Positions 17,724 to 26,084 of a stretch of DNA of 64,000 nt are shown in pieces. The DNA lies in the NCBI GenBank assembly GCA_040394195.1, contig JBEBSR010000005.1:15188-79187 (forward strand), given 5' to 3'. Made by a program: the position numbers and the translations under genes. The notes beneath the pieces were generated by a model, which was not told the origin of the DNA, made no database searches, and saw nothing but the letters and a program-made list of their open reading frames with translations. Positions within the stretch are counted from its first letter, which is position 1. Every line of letters starts with the position of its first letter. Origin of the DNA: Wohlfahrtiimonas larvae_A. GTDB lineage: Bacteria; Pseudomonadota; Gammaproteobacteria; Cardiobacteriales; Wohlfahrtiimonadaceae.

Positions 17724-18695
17724 TTACTCAATAACCTTCGTTGCCGAATCAATCATAGATTGTGGCAATGTTGCGCCTTGTTGTTTTGCTGCTTTTAAGT
17801 TGACATACAACTGTGTTTTTTGCGGTTTTTCAGAAGGAATATCACCTGCTTTTTCACCTTCTAAAATGCGCACAACTAATTTACCTGTTTGTCTGCCCAT
17901 GCCGTAATAATCACCACCTAAGGCTGCAACTGCACCACGTTCAGCTGATGAAGTATCCGATGCGATCAATGGAATTTTAGTTTGCACAGCAGCTTGATAC
18001 ATGGATTCATAAGCAGAAACCACATTGTTATCTGTACTTGTATAAATCACATCCACACGACCTTGCAAGCTTTTCACAGCCGTTGAAATGTCTGTGGTGC
18101 GTTGTGCGGGGGCTGCCACAACTTTAATGCCGTCTTTGTCTAAAACTTCTTGAAGCTCTTTCAACACAATCGTTGAGTTTACTTCGCCAGGGCTATAAAC
18201 GAAGCCGACATTTTTCACAGTTGGCACAATTGCTTTGATCAATTCCACTTGTGGTTCTAAAGGTAAATGATCCGAAACGCCAGTCACATTACCGCCTGTT
18301 GCTTCCCAGCTTCTCACTAAGTTAGCAGCCACAGGATCTGTCACCGCGGTATAAACGATTGGCACAGTTCTTGTAGATGCAATCAATGCTTGTGCGCTTG
18401 GTGTGCCGATTCCTACGATTACATCAGGATTATCACCTGCATATTTTTTAGCAATTTGCGCAGCAGTTGCTGTATTGCCTTGTGCGCTTTGGAATTCTAC
18501 TGTTAAGTTTTGACCTTCCACATAGCCTGCATCTTTTAGTTCATCAATCACACCTTGGCGCGCTTGATCCAATGCAGGATGCTCAACAATCGCAGTGATT
18601 GCCACGCGCTTGTTAGCTTTTTCTGCCAAGGATAATGTGCCCACTGAAAATGGCATCAAAACTGACAATAGCAATAAAATTTTACTTGTTCTCAT
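17724..18695 (-). CDS. ABC_sub_bind family periplasmic binding protein (TrpX-like)
   Basis: The 323-residue protein has a signal peptide (MRTSKILLLLSVLMPFSVG). The mature part is of the ABC_sub_bind family, with VAITAIVEHPALDQARQG, PDVIVGIGTPSAQALI, PIVYTAVTDPVAANLV and GDYYGMGRQTGKLVVRIL. The ATG at 18695 is used because GGGAGGA lies just upstream and the longer TTG start would place that ribosome binding site inside the gene. It heads a three-gene operon with permease and ATPase. Characterised relatives bind aromatic amino acids, but the ligand here is not known. Confidence 0.87.
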   Translation of the reverse strand: MRTSKILLLLSVLMPFSVGTLSLAEKANKRVAITAIVEHPALDQARQGVIDELKDAGYVEGQNLTVEFQSAQGNTATAAQIAKKYAGDNPDVIVGIGTPSAQALIASTRTVPIVYTAVTDPVAANLVRSWEATGGNVTGVSDHLPLEPQVELIKAIVPTVKNVGFVYSPGEVNSTIVLKELQEVLDKDGIKVVAAPAQRTTDISTAVKSLQGRVDVIYTSTDNNVVSAYESMYQAAVQTKIPLIASDTSSAERGAVAALGGDYYGMGRQTGKLVVRILEGEKAGDIPSEKPQKTQLYVNLKAAKQQGATLPQSMIDSATKVIE

Positions 18696-18820
18696 AAACC
18701 TTCTTCCTCCCAATTTTAGTAATTTTGCTTACTTTCTGAACATATCACAAAAGCAATAGATTGAGAATATGGGCGAGAAGAAGTTGTTTGTTTGAGGTTA
18801 TCAAATGAAATTAATAATAT

Positions 18821-19690
18821 TTATTCTATATAGGGAAATAGTTCATCGACGATGAAGGGAAGGAATTCTTCTTCATTATTAGACATTATTTCACCAGACA
18901 AATGGCCTTTAAATCCAAATTGGAAATCTTGTGAAGTTTCAGCAAAGTAGGGCATGTGTTTTAATTTTGTTGAAATATCTTCTTTAAGAGATGGTTCTAA
19001 AAGGCTTAGTAGATCCTGATATTGATCAGGCGAAAGATCAATTGACATTAAGCATTTCCGATCACCTCCTACAGTAGTGGAAACTGTATATAAATTATCA
19101 TTAACCTTTGCAATAAATTTGGAGTTTATTGATGTTGCAATATATTCTAGATCATAATTGTATCCACTTAGTTTTAACATGACTAGACCAAAATCTAAAT
19201 CATAGTCAATAAGATCAGGTGTAGCTTTAATATCAGGATTTAAAATTCTATTTAATGTATTCCAGTGTTTATTAATATCTTTTAAATCAAACAATAATAT
19301 TGGTTTAGCTTTGCTAATATCATAAAGTGCAAACTGTTTTCCGTTACATAATGCGTATAGTTTTGCTCTTATTTCAGGGTGAATCGCATAACTATATGCC
19401 TGTTCAACATGACAGCTTTTTGAAATATCTTCTGATGGTGATTTGGCATCTAATATCCAATAAGGCTGTTGGCCTGAAAGAAAAGTATAATCAGGGATAA
19501 TATTAATTTTATTCTTTTTCGATCCTATTGAGACAAAAGGATGCAGTAAAGCTTTGCTACGGACAATTCGGTTATCTCCAGATGCTGAGTAGCCTAAAGA
19601 TTTAATTATTGGAAGAATCAATTCCTCACGAACTGAATCTTCTTTAAAATCACGATCTAACAGAAGATCAAAATCAAAATCTGTAAACAT
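18821..19690 (-). CDS. Stand-alone HsdR-N-like PD-(D/E)XK protein
   Basis: The 289-residue protein looks like the N-terminal nuclease domain of a type I restriction R subunit without the helicase. REELILPIIKSLGY (21-34), PDYTF with Asp67, DAK at 81-83 and a Q97-AYSYA motif match the PD-(D/E)XK core of HsdR. No hsdM, hsdS or helicase gene is in the window, and the flanks are an ABC importer and an esterase. Residues past about 150 are not recognised. AAGGAT precedes the ATG. It could be a remnant of a restriction system or an independent defence or DNA-repair factor. Confidence 0.7.
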   Translation of the reverse strand: MFTDFDFDLLLDRDFKEDSVREELILPIIKSLGYSASGDNRIVRSKALLHPFVSIGSKKNKINIIPDYTFLSGQQPYWILDAKSPSEDISKSCHVEQAYSYAIHPEIRAKLYALCNGKQFALYDISKAKPILLFDLKDINKHWNTLNRILNPDIKATPDLIDYDLDFGLVMLKLSGYNYDLEYIATSINSKFIAKVNDNLYTVSTTVGGDRKCLMSIDLSPDQYQDLLSLLEPSLKEDISTKLKHMPYFAETSQDFQFGFKGHLSGEIMSNNEEEFLPFIVDELFPYIE

Positions 19691-19758
19691 AGATATCCTT
19701 ATTTTAAAATTTATATTTGATATAAGCTGTTAATTGTATCACTTAGAAAATTTACAGA

Positions 19759-20535
19759 TTAATGATTATGCTCATCTAAAAACGTGTGGATTGTGCGGAG
19801 CACAGCATCCGTTTTTTGGGCATGAACCCAATGACCAGCGCCAGCGATCACTTTTGCAGTAGCGTTAGGGAATTGCGCTGTGATCAATGCTTGATCTTCT
19901 TTGCGAACATAGCCAGATTCACCGCCAATGATGAATAATGTTGGCTTTGTGAAAGTTGGGATATCTTGCCAACCAATGATCTCTAAATAACGATCTTGCA
20001 AGGTTGCTACATTAAATTTCCAAGTACCTTGCTTGAATGATTTCAATAAGAATTGAATTACAAATTCTTCATCCAAAATCGTGCGCATTAACTCAGCCGC
20101 TTCTTTGCGATCTGTAATTTTAGCATCGTTCACAGCATTTAAGGCTGCAAAGATTTCAGTATGACGATGAACATTATAAGCCACAGGCGCAACATCAATC
20201 ACAATGAGATTTTTGATTTTTTCAGAGATATATTCTGTGACTTTCATTGCAATTTTACCGCCCATAGAATGACCGATAATTGTGACTTCAGGAATATTCA
20301 GATCATCGAGTAGGGTAACGATATCTTGCGCCATTGCAGAATAATTCATTTCATCGGAATGGAAAGAATCACCATGATTACGTGCATCCACTTGGATGGT
20401 TGTGTAATCCGTCAAACCGCGTGCGATCATACCGAGGTTATTCATATCGCCAAATAAGCCATGAATCAACAAAATCGGTGTTGCATGAAGCTCGGTTTCA
20501 GGTTGGGTGATTTTATAGTTTAATAATGTTGCCAT
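19759..20535 (-). CDS. ybfF: Alpha/beta-hydrolase esterase, YbfF family
   Basis: The 258-residue cytoplasmic hydrolase has the YbfF-type layout: LLIHGLFGDMNNLG near 23-36, DARNHGDS near 52, the nucleophile elbow GHSMGG with the catalytic serine near 95, and a C-terminal GAGHWVHAQ with the catalytic histidine. Homologues hydrolyse short-chain acyl esters and acyl-CoA thioesters. GAGGA precedes the ATG. It stands alone between the HsdR-like gene and the end of the hglS transcript, from which a strong terminator separates it. Confidence 0.85.
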   Translation of the reverse strand: MATLLNYKITQPETELHATPILLIHGLFGDMNNLGMIARGLTDYTTIQVDARNHGDSFHSDEMNYSAMAQDIVTLLDDLNIPEVTIIGHSMGGKIAMKVTEYISEKIKNLIVIDVAPVAYNVHRHTEIFAALNAVNDAKITDRKEAAELMRTILDEEFVIQFLLKSFKQGTWKFNVATLQDRYLEIIGWQDIPTFTKPTLFIIGGESGYVRKEDQALITAQFPNATAKVIAGAGHWVHAQKTDAVLRTIHTFLDEHNH

Positions 20536-20588
20536 TCGATCATATCCTCAGTGACTGCATAACATAGTGGGATATTATGCCATGAAAA

Positions 20589-20621
20589 AAAGCAAATGGC
20601 GGGAGGAACGCCATTTGCTTT
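20589..20621 (-). terminator. Terminator of the hglS-containing transcript
   Basis: AAAGCAAATGGCG at 20589-20601 pairs with CGCCATTTGCTTT at 20609-20621. On the minus strand the stem runs into a T tract (complement of 20585-20590). It lies 12 bases past the hglS stop. Confidence 0.9.
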
Positions 20622-20632
20622 GAAAGATGAGA

Positions 20633-22021
20633 TTAGATTGCCAAAGCTTCTTTACATGCTTCCCATGAACGTGCTTGGGATGAAGCATATAACTCTAATT
20701 CATCGATTGTTTTTGCACCTAAATCTTTCATGAATTCTTCTTGATTTGAGCTGATTGTATATTCCGCTTGTGCATTGTCGCCCAAGTTAGATTGGAAAAT
20801 GCCTGCTGCGCTTACTGGTAAGAAATCTTCATAAACGATTGGCTCATAGCTGATTGCACCAGCTGCGATTAAATCTTCAATCGTAGCGTTTGCTGCAAAT
20901 GAACCTGCTTTTGCGATGCCATCTTGCGTTGGATAGTAAGCAAAATATGCCAATTTGTTATCATGCAACTCTTTGTAGCTGTCTGGGAATGCTGCAAAGT
21001 GTTTTGCCAATGCTGCACGATATTGATCCGCATTAGACTCATTGGTTGTACCAATTTCTGCACGCGTTTGATTCAACAATTGATCATACAAAATTCTGCC
21101 TTTTGGCGTTAATGCTGCACCGCGTTGTTCGATTTCACCAAAGCGAGCAGTGTGATTGCCTGTACCATTTTGGTCAGCCTGATCTGTAAAGCGTACATTT
21201 TCTTGTAATGCTTTAAAGCTCGTTTGACGAAGCAAAATAGGGCATTTACGTGAAGGTGGACCTTCCACAACTGCTTTTGGCGTAATGCCACGTTTTGGCA
21301 TCATATCTTGTACCACATCAATGTCCACAGTTCTTGGTGTTAAGTGGTTAATGTGCGGGCCTTTGAATGCCACAACGTCCGCGATTAAGCGATGTTGGTC
21401 ATGCAAAGTTTGGTATTGATCTGCTGTTACTGTTGCATTTGAATGCCAGCGGAAAGTTTCTAATACTTCTTTGATGAATTCATCTGCATCTGCTTCATTC
21501 AAACCACCTTCTTTCTCATTCTTTTCAATCAAGCGAATTGCGCCATCAGTAAAAATATTGCGTTGAGAAAGGATTTCTTTGACTTCTTTTTGTAAGTCAG
21601 CATCATCGATTAATTCTAAGCGCAATAATGATGTGAATACGCGGAATGGGCTAACATTCAAAGAATCTTCATGAATCGCACGGAATGCTGTTGAATGAAC
21701 AGGAACGCCCGCAGGAGTTAAATCATAATAACCAACAGGGAACATGCCCATGACTGAAAATAAGCGGCGAATTGTGTTTAGTTCTTCTGCTGTACCTAAA
21801 CGAATTGCACCGTGGCGCTCTTCATCTAAGCGCTCGATTTCGCCAGTTTTGATCAAGTGTTTATGGAGCAATGGATTGCTGTCCAATGTTGATTGGTTTA
21901 CATCAGAAACCAACTGCATTAAGTCGCCATACAATGGTACTTCATCGCGGTACATGTGGGACATTGCTCTAGAAAATTTTGCTCTGATTAAATCAGGCGA
22001 GATAAATGCTGTATTTGACAT
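20633..22021 (-). CDS. hglS: 2-oxoadipate dioxygenase/decarboxylase (HglS/YdcJ family)
   Basis: The protein has 462 residues, the length of P. putida HglS. It is an Fe(II) enzyme of the former DUF1338 family that converts 2-oxoadipate to 2-hydroxyglutarate. Likely metal ligands are His70 (RHGAIRLG), a histidine in KGPHINHLTPRTVD (224 or 227) and the glutamate in RFGEIEQRG (about 297). The ATG at 22021 follows a TTGGAGGA ribosome binding site, so the in-frame TTG at 22036 is rejected. The aminotransferase gene ends 33 bases upstream, which suggests the pair turns 2-aminoadipate into 2-hydroxyglutarate. Confidence 0.85.
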   Translation of the reverse strand: MSNTAFISPDLIRAKFSRAMSHMYRDEVPLYGDLMQLVSDVNQSTLDSNPLLHKHLIKTGEIERLDEERHGAIRLGTAEELNTIRRLFSVMGMFPVGYYDLTPAGVPVHSTAFRAIHEDSLNVSPFRVFTSLLRLELIDDADLQKEVKEILSQRNIFTDGAIRLIEKNEKEGGLNEADADEFIKEVLETFRWHSNATVTADQYQTLHDQHRLIADVVAFKGPHINHLTPRTVDIDVVQDMMPKRGITPKAVVEGPPSRKCPILLRQTSFKALQENVRFTDQADQNGTGNHTARFGEIEQRGAALTPKGRILYDQLLNQTRAEIGTTNESNADQYRAALAKHFAAFPDSYKELHDNKLAYFAYYPTQDGIAKAGSFAANATIEDLIAAGAISYEPIVYEDFLPVSAAGIFQSNLGDNAQAEYTISSNQEEFMKDLGAKTIDELELYASSQARSWEACKEALAI

Positions 22022-22054
22022 GGTGAGTTCCTCCAAATGAATTCTTTACTATTG

Positions 22055-23299
22055 TTATTGATTTGCTTCAGCTAAACATTCGCCTAAAATGTTCAAGCCT
22101 TCTTCTAATACTTCTGGTTCGATTGTAATCGGTGCTAATAAGCGGATGATGTTGCGGCTTTTACCACTTGGCATTAATAGCAAACCACGTTCACGAGCAC
22201 TTGCTAATACTTTTGCCAATACTTCTGTGCCTGCTGAACCATCTTTATTCAATAAAGTAATGCCACGCATTGCATCCACGCCTGTTAATGGGCCGACGCA
22301 TGTTAAACCTTCAGCTTGCCATTTTGCATGGTACTTTTCGATCATTTGCGTGTATTGCTGATTCCATTGTGCCATTTGCTGATCATCAGACATAATTTCC
22401 ATAGTTGCCAATGCAGCCGCACAAGCAATAGGATTGCCGGAATAAGTGCCACCTAAGCTACCTTTTGGTAAGTTATTCATTAAATGCTCTTTGCCCATTA
22501 CCGCGCCCAATGGCAAGCCACCTGCAATACTTTTTGCAAGTAATAGTAGATCTGGTTCAATACCTAAATGTTCAAAGCCAAAGCGTTTACCTGTACGACC
22601 AAAGCCTGATTGAATTTCATCTAACACTACTAAAATGCCATTTTGATCACAGAATTCACGCAAGTATTGTGCGAACTCTTTATCCATCAATTGGAAGCCT
22701 GCTTCACCTTGGATTGGCTCTAGGAAGATACATGCGATATTTTGAACATCTACTTCTACACTGAATAAACGTGCCAATGCAGCTTTAGCTTCAGCGAAAG
22801 TGACTCCTGTATCTTTACTTGGGAAAGGTAAATGATAAACAGGGCCAGGCAATGGGCCGATGCCTTGTTTGTAGGGTGCAACTTTACCATTCAAGTTCAA
22901 CGCAGCCAATGTACGGCCATGAAAGCCACCATCAAATGCGATTACGCCAGTGCGTTTAGTTTGTAAGCGCGCAATTTTCAAAGCATTTTCTGTCGCTTCT
23001 GCACCACAGTTAGTGAACATGCCCACCATTGGCTTTGCAGTTGGAACAAACTTTGCCAAAGCATCCATTGCTTTTGGATATGTGCCATGTGGTACAGCAT
23101 TGTAAGCATAATGAGTGAGCTTTTGTGCTTGTTCAGTAATTGCTGCAACGATCTTAGGATTACAATGACCTAAGTTTAAAACACCAATGCCACCAACGAA
23201 GTCGATGTAAGATTTACCGTTTTCATCCCAAACTTTTGAATTTAAGCCGTGGGACAAAGTGATAGGGTGCACGATAGAAAGTGCTGATGTAATGCTCAT
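22055..23299 (-). CDS. Class III PLP aminotransferase (GabT-like; possible 2-aminoadipate transaminase)
   Basis: The 414-residue enzyme has the class III aminotransferase layout: NCGAEATENALKIA near 97-110, FDGGFHGRTLAAL near 122, the PLP-binding Asp228 in VLDEIQSGFGRTG, and the Schiff-base Lys256 in LLAKSIAGGLPLGAV. By family it would be called 4-aminobutyrate aminotransferase. The adjacent hglS gene argues for 2-aminoadipate, because in P. putida a GabT-like enzyme makes the 2-oxoadipate that HglS consumes. GGAGG precedes the ATG, and a structured leader lies upstream. Confidence 0.85.
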   Translation of the reverse strand: MSITSALSIVHPITLSHGLNSKVWDENGKSYIDFVGGIGVLNLGHCNPKIVAAITEQAQKLTHYAYNAVPHGTYPKAMDALAKFVPTAKPMVGMFTNCGAEATENALKIARLQTKRTGVIAFDGGFHGRTLAALNLNGKVAPYKQGIGPLPGPVYHLPFPSKDTGVTFAEAKAALARLFSVEVDVQNIACIFLEPIQGEAGFQLMDKEFAQYLREFCDQNGILVVLDEIQSGFGRTGKRFGFEHLGIEPDLLLLAKSIAGGLPLGAVMGKEHLMNNLPKGSLGGTYSGNPIACAAALATMEIMSDDQQMAQWNQQYTQMIEKYHAKWQAEGLTCVGPLTGVDAMRGITLLNKDGSAGTEVLAKVLASARERGLLLMPSGKSRNIIRLLAPITIEPEVLEEGLNILGECLAEANQ

Positions 23300-23319
23300 G
23301 TAGTTTCCTCCAAAGATAA

Positions 23320-23358
23320 CACTGATGGCTTTCCTCTCATGGAAAAGTATGATCAGTG
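23320..23358 (-). repeat. Structured leader upstream of the aminotransferase gene
   Basis: CACTGAT at 23320-23326 pairs with ATCAGTG at 23352-23358, and inside it CTTTCC (23329-23334) can pair with GGAAAAG (23341-23347). The hairpin is 21 bases upstream of the aminotransferase ATG in the leader orientation. No T run follows, so it is not a clear terminator. Confidence 0.5.
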
Positions 23359-23423
23359 CTATTGATTATGGAGTTATGAAATCAAAAATCTGAAAGTGGT
23401 TCAAACGAAAAAAATGCTGTGAA

Positions 23424-24365
23424 TTATTCCTTTTTTTCCGATTCTAGGGTATTCATGTTCGCTAAGTGACTTTTTAGCCAAGTAATGAATTTTTTAATTC
23501 TAGGAATATCAATGGATTGTGCTTCATAAGCTAAATAATAAGCGCCGTGACTATCGAGTTCATAATCCCAAGGAATGATCAAAGTTCCGCGCTCTAATTC
23601 TTCTTGTGCTAAAAATTTTGGCACTAAAGCGATGCCATAACCCATTTCAGCAGCACGAATACAAGCCGACCAAGTCTCGAATTCAGGGCCTTGATAACAA
23701 TTATCTATGTTGGCACCTTGGCTAGAAAAATATAAGTACCAAGAAGCTACACGAGATTGACATTGTAATAAGGTGTAATGTTTGAAATCTTCCAACTCTT
23801 TAATGGGATGACCTTTATCTTGAAGGAATGTTGGATGACAAACAGGTATCATCCATTCATCGAATAATTTGATGCATTCAATATCTTCCCAAACGCCACC
23901 ACCAAATATGAAGGCAACATCAATGCCTGCTTTGGCTAAGTCAAAAGGTTGAACGTAATCTTTAAGATTTAAATGAATATTGGGGTAGATATCATAAAAT
24001 TCTTTGAGTGCAGGAATAAGCCAGCGCGCACCAAATGTTGGGTGAGCGGCTAAGCTTAAAATTTCACGATCGCCACCATAAGTGAGCATGTGCAAAGTGG
24101 AATCTTCTACAATACCGAGAATTTTTCTTACTTCTGGTAAATAAGCAGCACCTGCTGCGGATAATTTCAAACGCTTACGTACACGATAGAATAGGTTAGT
24201 TTGTAATGTTGCTTCTAATTGCGCCACTTGTTTGCTCACAGCGCTTTGAGTCAAAAAGAGTTCTTCAGCTGCTTGCGTGAAACTTAAATAACGCGCTGAG
24301 GCTTCAAAACACTGCAAAGAAGCCATCGATGGAATCTGTTTACGCGGTATTTGAGAAAGGTTCAT
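23424..24365 (-). CDS. LysR-family transcriptional regulator (GcvA-like)
   Basis: The 313-residue regulator has an N-terminal winged helix-turn-helix (SMASLQCFEASARYLSFTQA, then ELFLTQSAVSKQVAQLE) and a C-terminal effector domain (about 90-300). The ATG at 24365 is chosen because the LysR fold begins there; the 29 residues of a longer version look non-coding, and AAGGACA precedes this ATG. It lies upstream of the aminotransferase and hglS on the same strand and is divergent from the symporter gene, so it probably controls one or both. Confidence 0.85.
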   Translation of the reverse strand: MNLSQIPRKQIPSMASLQCFEASARYLSFTQAAEELFLTQSAVSKQVAQLEATLQTNLFYRVRKRLKLSAAGAAYLPEVRKILGIVEDSTLHMLTYGGDREILSLAAHPTFGARWLIPALKEFYDIYPNIHLNLKDYVQPFDLAKAGIDVAFIFGGGVWEDIECIKLFDEWMIPVCHPTFLQDKGHPIKELEDFKHYTLLQCQSRVASWYLYFSSQGANIDNCYQGPEFETWSACIRAAEMGYGIALVPKFLAQEELERGTLIIPWDYELDSHGAYYLAYEAQSIDIPRIKKFITWLKSHLANMNTLESEKKE

Positions 24366-24610
24366 ACATCTTGTCCTTAAAAATATAAAACTACTGTTCA
24401 ATCCAATATGGAATGAATTAATGCGGAAAGCTCGCTTGCATTTATAACACATTTACTACTAATCTAGCCGACTGCATGACCTAGATCAAATTATAGGTTA
24501 TGTTCATCAAAAATGCTGGACATCAGTTGTATCAGTATTTTACCGAAGTCGTCAATCTTTGGATTGATATTTTTATCGGTAAAAATAAGAATGTTTTAAG
24601 GAGGAATGTA

Positions 24611-25897
24611 GTGAAGTTGTTGTGGAATTGGTACATGAGCAAATCTTTTATGCTCAAAATTACGGTAGGTTTTATTCTTGGATTGGTTTTTGGTGTTGTA
24701 CTGGGCCCACAAAATGAAATTTTTTCACCGCTAGGTGCGATCTTTATGAATTTGTTGAAAATGATCGTAATTCCGCTCATTTTCTTATCATTAGTTGTTG
24801 CTGTGAATCATTCAAGCCCATCTGAGTTGGGGCGCATTGGTGTAAAAGTTTTCCCAATTTATATTGTAACGACAGCATTATCTGTTGTGATTGGTATTGT
24901 GATTGCAAAACTCATGAATCCTGGTGCTGGCGTAAAGTTAAAAGAAGGTCTTTCTGTGACTGTGCCTGATCGCCCAAGTTTCTTGGATACGATCATTAAT
25001 ATGGTACCAACAAATATTGTGAAAACATTTGCAGATGGCAATATTTTAGCGATCGTATTTGTGGCGATCATCATTGGTATTTCTATGTTGTATATGCGCC
25101 ACTCTGAAAATGACGTTCACAAAGATATGGGTGAAACTCTCATGAAATTTGTGGAAGCTGCGAATGAAGTAACGTTAAGAATCTTGAGCGGTATTTTACA
25201 ATATGCACCCATTGGTGTGTTTGGCATCACAGCGGCAACAATCGGCTCACAAGGCTTGGATACTGTGATTGCATTGGGCAAATTTATTTTAACTTCATAC
25301 ATTGGCGTTGGTTTATTACTAGTAGTTTTCTATCCACTCATTTTGAAATTGTGGGGCTGTAAAGTTATTCAGTTTTACCGTGACATTAAAGAATGTATGC
25401 TGACATCATTTGTAACAGCAAGTAGCTTAGGTACATTGCCAATTTCGATTCGTGCAGCAAAAAAAGCAGGCATAGATGAAGGTATTGCAAACTTAACATT
25501 GCCAATCGGTGCAACTGTGAATATGAACGGTACAGCATTACGTTTGGGTGTAGCGGTTATCTTTGCTTCAGAAATCATGGGCATTGATTTAAGTATCGTA
25601 GAGCTTGTGTCTATTATCTTGATCGGAACATTGACAGCAGTTGGTACAGCTGGCGTTCCAGGCACTGGTTTGATCGCAATGTCCGCAGTATTTGCTCAAG
25701 CTGGTTTGCCCATTGAGATCGTTGCATTAACAGCAGGGATTAATATCATTGTAGATATGGTGTTCACATTAGGAAATGTAACAGGTGACTTAGTTGCAGC
25801 TAAAATGGTGGACCTATCAGAGAAGCGAGCAGCGGCTAAACTCGGTGAATCAGGCAGTTTAGCAACTGTGAATGAATCATCAGTAGAACCTTCTTGA
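24611..25897 (+). CDS. Dicarboxylate/amino acid:cation symporter (DAACS family)
   Basis: The 428-residue symporter shows the GltP/DctA family core: LKMIVIPLIFLSLVVAV, the serine-rich TASSLGTLPISI loop, NMNGTALRLGV and DMVFTLGNVTGD. GTG at 24611 is the likely start because AAGGAGG lies just upstream; an ATG at 24500 would add 37 residues that look non-coding. In acidic-amino-acid carriers the stretch DMxRT contains a substrate-binding arginine, and here a phenylalanine (DMVFT) stands there. The substrate may therefore lack a second carboxylate. It is divergent from the LysR gene. Confidence 0.82.
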   Translation: MKLLWNWYMSKSFMLKITVGFILGLVFGVVLGPQNEIFSPLGAIFMNLLKMIVIPLIFLSLVVAVNHSSPSELGRIGVKVFPIYIVTTALSVVIGIVIAKLMNPGAGVKLKEGLSVTVPDRPSFLDTIINMVPTNIVKTFADGNILAIVFVAIIIGISMLYMRHSENDVHKDMGETLMKFVEAANEVTLRILSGILQYAPIGVFGITAATIGSQGLDTVIALGKFILTSYIGVGLLLVVFYPLILKLWGCKVIQFYRDIKECMLTSFVTASSLGTLPISIRAAKKAGIDEGIANLTLPIGATVNMNGTALRLGVAVIFASEIMGIDLSIVELVSIILIGTLTAVGTAGVPGTGLIAMSAVFAQAGLPIEIVALTAGINIIVDMVFTLGNVTGDLVAAKMVDLSEKRAAAKLGESGSLATVNESSVEPS

Positions 25898-25921
25898 CTT
25901 CTTTTTTTAAAAGATTATGAT
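25894..25921 (+). promoter_or_regulatory. Sigma-70 promoter of the attenuated trpF-like transcript
   Basis: TTGACT at 25894-25899 and TATGAT at 25916-25921 are separated by 16 bases. Each matches the sigma-70 hexamer in five of six positions. The -35 box overlaps the symporter stop codon. A transcript starting near 25928 would carry the leader peptide, hairpins and terminator found downstream. Confidence 0.75.
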
Positions 25922-25956
25922 CAATCTGTTATCTAAATTATTTTAACTGAATATCT

Positions 25957-26016
25957 ATGAACCAATTTTTTGCGAACTACTATTATTACTATTATCTCCA
26001 CAAGCGGGAGATATAG
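25957..26016 (+). CDS. Attenuator leader peptide with six consecutive Tyr codons
   Basis: ATG at 25957 opens a 19-codon frame ending with TAG at 26014-26016. It reads Met-Asn-Gln-Phe-Phe-Ala-Asn, then Tyr six times (TAC TAT TAT TAC TAT TAT, 25978-25995), then Leu-His-Lys-Arg-Glu-Ile. The Tyr run ends where the first hairpin arm begins, the normal geometry of leader-peptide attenuators. No clear ribosome binding site is visible, which is the main weak point. Its role would be to sense charged tRNA-Tyr rather than to make a functional peptide. Confidence 0.8.
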   Translation: MNQFFANYYYYYYLHKREI

Positions 26017-26066
26017 CTGTTCGTGAATGAAAAAATAGTTCACCCTATATCAAATGAAAGCCCGCT
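25993..26066 (+). promoter_or_regulatory. Attenuator: pause hairpin and competing antiterminator
   Basis: The pause hairpin is TATCTCC (25993-25999) with GGAGATA (26007-26013), a perfect seven-base-pair stem. The competing antiterminator pairs AGCGGG (26003-26008) with CCCGCT (26061-26066), GATATAG (26010-26016) with CTATATC (26045-26051), and GTGAA (26023-26027) with TTCAC (26039-26043). The two structures share bases 26007-26013, so only one can form. A ribosome stalled on the Tyr codons would block the pause hairpin and free the antiterminator, which sequesters the 5' arm of the terminator. Confidence 0.78.
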
Positions 26067-26084
26067 AAAAAGCGGGCTTTTTTT
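26057..26084 (+). terminator. Attenuator terminator upstream of the trpF-like gene
   Basis: AAAGCCCGCT at 26057-26066 and AGCGGGCTTT at 26071-26080 form a GC-rich stem with an AAAA loop, followed by TTTT. It ends 18 bases before the ATG of the trpF-like gene. That position suits premature termination inside the leader. The hexamer AGCGGG of its 3' arm is repeated at 26003-26008, which is how the antiterminator competes. Confidence 0.92.

Noticed and set aside
23300..23423. Glycine or lysine riboswitch in the aminotransferase leader
   Set aside because: The region is too short and lacks the conserved cores; only a simple two-part hairpin is present.
24500..24610. 37-codon N-terminal extension of the DAACS symporter
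   Set aside because: No ribosome binding site and non-family sequence; AAGGAGG before the GTG at 24611 marks the real start.
25957..26084. T-box or tryptophan (TRAP-like) control of the trpF-like gene
   Set aside because: No T-box sequence, specifier loop or GAG/UAG repeats; the Tyr codon run with competing hairpins explains the leader better.
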